A DNA stretch of 9,214 nt, taken from an uncultured Planctomycetaceae bacterium. Lineage in GTDB: Bacteria > Planctomycetota > Planctomycetia > Pirellulales > Pirellulaceae. The translations under genes and the position numbers were made by a program. This document shows, one piece after another, positions 6,276 to 9,214 of the stretch. How positions within the stretch are numbered: the stretch's first letter is position 1; each line of letters begins with the position of its first letter. The notes beneath the pieces were generated by a model, which saw only the letters and a program-made list of their open reading frames with translations, was not told the DNA's origin and did not search any database. The stretch lies in contig CAIYOB010000326.1 in NCBI GenBank assembly GCA_903927685.1, positions 1-9,214 of the forward strand. The letters run 5' to 3'.

Positions 6276-7088
6276 TCAATTCGTGGCGTCTGGCGACTCG
6301 CCCGTGGGGTGATCCGCGTCCGGGGCCGCGTCCGTGGACTGCGCCGGAGCGGGCGCGGCCTGTGCGACGACGGTGGTGGGATCAGGAATCACGATCTCGA
6401 CACCGATGGGAATCAGCCGGGGATCGAACAGGACTTCGGCATTGGCCTGGAACAAGTCCAAGTAGCGGTCCCGGCTGCCGAGGTATTTTTCCGCCAAGCG
6501 AGTCAGGGTATCGCCTTCGGCAATCCGATGCCGTCGCGGGGTTGACTCCGGCGCGGTCTTCCTGGATTTGGGCTTGGGTTTGGCTTGGGCAATCGCAGGC
6601 TTGGCAGGCGCGGTGTCCGGGCGGGCCGGAGCGTCCGCGGGCCGGGAACTTGTTTCCTTCTTCTGCTTCTTGCCCTTGGGCTTATCCTCCGGCTGCGGAC
6701 TCGCATCGGCCTTGGCCGCCGTCGCGTCGGCGGTCTTCAGCGCGTCGCTCGCAGGGGGCGGTGCACCTGGCCGCTCGGCCCGCAAGGTTGGCTGGTGCGT
6801 GACGCTCGCCGACTCGAAGGACTTCGCGGCAGCGGATGCCGGCAACCGATCGGAGCCGACCAGCGGCACGCGGTCGACGTCCGCCAGGGCGGCGACGGGC
6901 AACTGGGACGACGATGACGTCGGCGCGGGCCGCTCGGGCTTGACACCCAGGGATGCTACGTCCGCCGGCTCCCCAGCGGCCAGCGTTTCCCGGGGAGGAC
7001 TGCCGCCGGGATGACGATGCTGTTGAGCAGCGTAGAAGCCGCCCCCCATGACCGCCAATGCCAGGATGTATTTGACGAAGTTGCGCAT
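6276..7088 (-). CDS. membrane-anchored or secreted LysM-domain protein
   Basis: A 270-residue protein with an N-terminal hydrophobic segment (residues 5-21) after MRNFVK, most likely an uncleaved signal anchor or signal peptide. It is followed by a long low-complexity linker rich in Ala, Pro, Ser and Lys (about 25-185). A single LysM domain lies near 187-235, beginning HRIAEGDTLTRLAEKYLGS, with the family's Y/H-x-V/I-x-x-GDTL pattern and a closing IPIGVEIVIP. LysM domains bind GlcNAc-containing glycans such as peptidoglycan. The tail (236-270) is again Ala/Pro/Asp-rich. No catalytic domain is present, so a structural, scaffold or tethering role in the envelope is likely. The ATG has GGAGG 6 nt upstream. 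It stands alone on the minus strand, divergent from the Rrf2 regulator and convergent with dgt. Confidence 0.87.
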   Translation of the reverse strand: MRNFVKYILALAVMGGGFYAAQQHRHPGGSPPRETLAAGEPADVASLGVKPERPAPTSSSSQLPVAALADVDRVPLVGSDRLPASAAAKSFESASVTHQPTLRAERPGAPPPASDALKTADATAAKADASPQPEDKPKGKKQKKETSSRPADAPARPDTAPAKPAIAQAKPKPKSRKTAPESTPRRHRIAEGDTLTRLAEKYLGSRDRYLDLFQANAEVLFDPRLIPIGVEIVIPDPTTVVAQAAPAPAQSTDAAPDADHPTGESPDATN

Positions 7089-7124
7089 CGCCCGCCTCCG
7101 AAGGTCGTTCGTCCTCCTGGTTGA

Positions 7125-7152
7125 TTCCTATCGGAAGGCGCTCTGCAGTCAA
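7125..7152 (-). promoter_or_regulatory. candidate promoter of the LysM gene
   Basis: On the minus strand a good -35 box TTGACT (7147-7152) is followed after 16 nt by TAGGAA (7125-7130), a moderate -10 match. The predicted start point would leave a leader of about 30 nt that contains the gene's ribosome site. The -10 is weak, so the call is tentative. Confidence 0.33.
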
Positions 7153-7287
7153 TTTATGGCGAGAATCTTCTGCGCACAGAACTTGAAAAAGTCGGAGAGA
7201 CTGCACGCAAAATGACGATTATCCCCAGTTCCTTTGCTCGTCGCGGATGGTATTCTGGCATTCTTGCAAAAAAACTTGCTTGCCGTG

Positions 7288-7316
7288 TTGACAAATGCAA
7301 ACGATAGGTCTAAAGT
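7288..7316 (+). promoter_or_regulatory. sigma70-type promoter of the Rrf2 regulator gene
   Basis: A perfect TTGACA (7288-7293) is separated by exactly 17 nt from TAAAGT (7311-7316, four of six matches to TATAAT). Transcription would begin near 7323, about 32 nt before the Rrf2 ATG. The region around it is clearly AT-richer than the genes. A short dyad GTC-N7-GAC (7308-7320) covers the -10 box and could be part of an operator. Confidence 0.68.
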
Positions 7317-7355
7317 GGACGAGGTTATCCCAATGTCTCGTTGAAGGGGTGTTCC

Positions 7356-7835
7356 ATGATTTCACAGACGGCCGAATACGCTTTGCGGGCAATTGTTTAC
7401 TTGGCAGATCAGCGCGGGTCGCCTCGGACCACGGCGCAGATCGCGGAAGCGACTCAGGTTCCCCCGGGATACTTGGCGAAAGTGATGCAGTCGCTGAGTC
7501 GCACGAGACTGGTGCATTCCCAGCGCGGCCTGAACGGTGGCTTCACGTTGACTCGTGATCCGGCGGGACTTCCGATGCTCGAGATTATCGAGGCGGTGGA
7601 TCCGATTCGCCGATTTCACGAGTGTCCGCTGGGCCTGCCCACGCACCACGAAGACTTGTGCCCGCTGCACCGGACTCTGGAAGAAGCGGCACAGTTGCTC
7701 GCCCAGAAGTTCACGACGACTTCGGTTGCGGACTTGCTGAACGCTCCCGGCGACAAGAAGCCGTTGTGCCACTTCCCTTCGATGCCGCCGAAAAAAGAGG
7801 AACCGAAACCTGAGACTCCCGAAGCCGGGAAATAG
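7356..7835 (+). CDS. Rrf2-family transcriptional regulator
   Basis: A 159-residue winged-helix regulator. The N-terminus MISQTAEYALRAIVYLAD is the typical Rrf2 opening. The recognition helix region VPPGYLAKVMQSLSRTRLV (35-53) is followed by the wing SQRGLNGGFTL (55-65). The sensor region has Cys90 in ECPLG and Cys102 in CPLH with a His-His pair at 97-98 between them, plus a further Cys138 near the C-terminus. IscR and NsrR use three closely spaced cysteines for an Fe-S cluster. Here the middle one is absent, so cluster binding is uncertain and a redox or His/Cys metal site is an alternative. The ATG at 7356 is preferred over an upstream TTG (7341) because homologues begin at MISQ and AAGGGG lies just upstream. 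The C-terminal tail is Lys/Pro/Glu-rich. Targets are unknown; autoregulation is plausible. Confidence 0.92.
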   Translation: MISQTAEYALRAIVYLADQRGSPRTTAQIAEATQVPPGYLAKVMQSLSRTRLVHSQRGLNGGFTLTRDPAGLPMLEIIEAVDPIRRFHECPLGLPTHHEDLCPLHRTLEEAAQLLAQKFTTTSVADLLNAPGDKKPLCHFPSMPPKKEEPKPETPEAGK

Positions 7836-7906
7836 CCCGCTGACGGACTCCAGCTTTGCTCTGCGTCTTGGTCTTCGTTACCTTCCCGGGAGGAGTACGT
7901 GCGCAC

Positions 7907-8305
7907 ATGATCAGCCGAGTCTCCAATGTGGTCACGAGTGAAAGCGGCGAAGAAGTCCCTGGACGCGGGTCCGGGACGGTCATCCGGGATTTGGCTCAGC
8001 TGTTCAAAGTTTTGGCGGACGAGACGCGGTTGCGGATTCTCGAGATGCTGGGACGCCGCAAAGAGTTGTGCGTTCGCGATCTGTGGGAACGCCTGGGACA
8101 AAGCCAGCCAGCCGTCAGTCATCATCTGGGCTTGCTCCGGATGGCTGGCTTGGTCGACACGCGGCATGAAGGCAAGCATATTTACTATCGGATCGACGAG
8201 CAGCGGTTTGACGAATTGATGACGTTGATCCAGAGCACCCAAGTGGGGACGGAGATGTTGTCGCACGCCCCGCAAGAGTCCCAGTTGCCCAGTAGCGTGT
8301 CATGA
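7907..8305 (+). CDS. ArsR-family transcriptional regulator
   Basis: A 132-residue winged-helix repressor-type protein. FKVLADETRLRILEML (33-48) is the conserved ArsR opening. LCVRDLWERLGQSQPAVSHHLGLLRMAGLV (54-83) contains the recognition helix, and EGKHIYYRID (88-97) is the wing. Classical metal sensors carry ELCVCDL with two cysteines. Here only Cys55 remains (ELCVRDL), so arsenic or cadmium sensing by the usual site is unlikely. The ATG at 7907 has AGGAG 11 nt upstream. An upstream ATG at 7856 would add a hydrophobic, non-homologous 17 residues and has no better ribosome site. It lies 71 nt after the Rrf2 gene, and its stop overlaps the pncC start (ATGA), so it is probably co-transcribed and translationally coupled with pncC. 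The effector is unknown. Confidence 0.92.
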   Translation: MISRVSNVVTSESGEEVPGRGSGTVIRDLAQLFKVLADETRLRILEMLGRRKELCVRDLWERLGQSQPAVSHHLGLLRMAGLVDTRHEGKHIYYRIDEQRFDELMTLIQSTQVGTEMLSHAPQESQLPSSVS

Positions 8306-8823
8306 GTTCCATGGACTCGGAAATGGACGCCCGTTGCGGCCTGCTGGCGGCTCTGTTGGCCGAAGCCGACCGCCGCCTGGTTCTGGCCGAAAGCTGCACC
8401 GCCGGTCTGGTTGCCGCGTCACTCGGCCGCGTGCCCGGCATCTCGCGGCAGCTGTGTGGCTCGCTCGTCAGCTATCGCGAATCCGCCAAGACGCATTGGC
8501 TGGGGATTCCGCCTGCGATCTTCGAGCGACACACGGTGGCCAGCGAGGCGGTCGCCCGGCTGATGGCCGGCGGGGCGCTGATGGCAACTCCCGAGGCCGA
8601 TCTCGCGGCCTCCGTCACGGGACACCTGGGCCCGAATGCTCCGCCGGAGCAAGACGGCTTGATCTACATCGGCCTGGCCGAGCGGAACGCGGAAACGGGC
8701 GAAGTCCTCCCGACGAAACTGCGCCGCTGCCGGTTGGTGAACCGCGACCGCCTGCTCCGCCAGCGCGAAGCGGCCCTGTGCGTGCTGGCCCTGTTGCTGG
8801 AAACGTTGGAGGAGCGCCGCTAG
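8302..8823 (+). CDS. pncC: nicotinamide-nucleotide amidohydrolase (CinA C-terminal domain protein)
   Basis: A 173-residue stand-alone CinA C-terminal domain. The family deamidates nicotinamide mononucleotide to nicotinate mononucleotide, recycling the NMN made by NAD-dependent DNA ligase and other NAD consumers. The catalytic serine is Ser31 in LAESCTAGLVAASL (28-41). Tyr58 and Lys63 in SYRESAKTHWLG (57-68) complete the expected active site. VTGHLGP (105-111) matches the second conserved block, though the following loop reads NAPPEQDG instead of the usual glycine-rich form. The C-terminal helix has LLRQREAALCVLALLLETL. There is no N-terminal MoCF domain, so it is not a full-length CinA. Translation probably couples to the ArsR gene through the 4-nt ATGA overlap. 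Its stop is 4 nt from the stop of the convergent hydrolase gene. Confidence 0.92.
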   Translation: MSSMDSEMDARCGLLAALLAEADRRLVLAESCTAGLVAASLGRVPGISRQLCGSLVSYRESAKTHWLGIPPAIFERHTVASEAVARLMAGGALMATPEADLAASVTGHLGPNAPPEQDGLIYIGLAERNAETGEVLPTKLRRCRLVNRDRLLRQREAALCVLALLLETLEERR

Positions 8824-8827
8824 GGTC

Positions 8828-9214
8828 TTATCCCGACGACGCGGCCGTCATCTGCCGGAGCAGCCAATCCAGCCGCTGCCCATACTGGGCGCTCTCCTCG
8901 TCCGTCAGCGGCGTGTGATGGTCGGCCTGCGGCAGGCACAGCACCTGTTTCGGCCCGCCGTACGCGTCGGCGATCTGCCGCTGACAACGGGGCGGAACGA
9001 CGCGGTCCTGTTGGGCCGTGAGAAACACGGCCGGGGCGGTCGCCAGGGCCGCGTTGCGAATCGCGCACAGTTCCGGGCGAATCTGCCGGGCCAGCAACGA
9101 AACACCCGGTTTCAGCGGCCAGCGGCCGTACCGGGCCAGCATGACCTCGCGCAACGGCGGCGGATTGCGGAGGATCAGCCCCGCCAGCGCGTGCCGTGCG
9201 GCCAGATACAGGGC
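8828..9214 (-). CDS. alpha/beta hydrolase, C-terminal part, cut by the window edge
   Basis: The frame is open from the right edge to a TAA at 8828-8830, giving 128 visible residues. The first visible residues ALYLAARHALAGLILRNPPP fit the helix and strand that follow the nucleophile elbow (GxSxGG), which would lie just outside the window. The catalytic acid is likely Asp70 of the visible part in TAQQDRVVPP, and the catalytic His is 99 or 100 in PQADHHTPL. This order and spacing are those of serine-type alpha/beta hydrolases in the S9/BAAT-like group. The substrate cannot be inferred. No start codon is within the window. A TTG at 9152-9154 is an internal codon, not the start. Convergent with pncC. 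Confidence 0.82.
   Translation of the reverse strand, partial: ALYLAARHALAGLILRNPPPLREVMLARYGRWPLKPGVSLLARQIRPELCAIRNAALATAPAVFLTAQQDRVVPPRCQRQIADAYGGPKQVLCLPQADHHTPLTDEESAQYGQRLDWLLRQMTAASSG

Noticed and set aside
7256..7285. AT-rich stretch with GCAA/TTGC arms around an A-run upstream of the Rrf2 promoter, considered as a terminator or UP element.
   Set aside because: The stem is 4 bp only. An UP element is possible but cannot be supported from one sequence.

Overview
The window is a high-GC bacterial chromosome segment. A line I counted inside the ParA gene (3001-3060) is 39/60 GC. It encodes mostly intact, tightly packed core-type genes, and I see no rRNA, tRNA, insertion sequence, integrase or CRISPR array. 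The protein families and sequence style look most like a planctomycete (Pirellulales-like). That is an impression from the proteins, not something a marker gene here proves.

Layout. (1) 1-536, minus: the N-terminal part of a DPPY-type DNA methyltransferase that runs off the left edge, in clearly lower-GC DNA (30/60 in the first line). (2) 776-2532, minus: a two-gene operon of nagB (glucosamine-6-phosphate deaminase) followed 2 nt later by a GlpG-like rhomboid protease. (3) 2533-2750: a divergent control region with a perfect TATAAT facing right. (4) 2751-6209, plus: four genes in a row, a ParA/Soj ATPase without ParB, an adenylate-kinase-like P-loop kinase with altered substrate-site residues, a PIG-L/LmbE zinc deacetylase and a dNTP triphosphohydrolase (Dgt). 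The last three are separated by 31 nt or less, or abut. (5) 6276-7088, minus: a membrane-anchored LysM protein with a long Ala/Pro/Lys linker, converging on dgt. (6) 7089-7355: a divergent control region with a clear TTGACA-N17-TAAAGT promoter. (7) 7356-8823, plus: an Rrf2 regulator, an ArsR regulator and a stand-alone CinA C-terminal domain (PncC). The last two overlap by 4 nt. (8) 8828-9214, minus: the C-terminal part of an alpha/beta hydrolase that runs off the right edge and converges on pncC.

Functionally the window mixes amino-sugar metabolism (nagB, and possibly the PIG-L deacetylase), nucleotide metabolism (kinase, Dgt), NAD salvage/repair (PncC), envelope functions (rhomboid, LysM) and stress or metal-type regulators (Rrf2, ArsR). 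I do not see a clear undescribed system. The most unusual items are the divergent adenylate-kinase-like protein inside the ParA operon, the two stacked regulators with non-canonical cysteine patterns upstream of pncC, and the low-GC methyltransferase at the left edge, whose neighbours lie outside the window. No gene-free stretch exceeds 300 bases.
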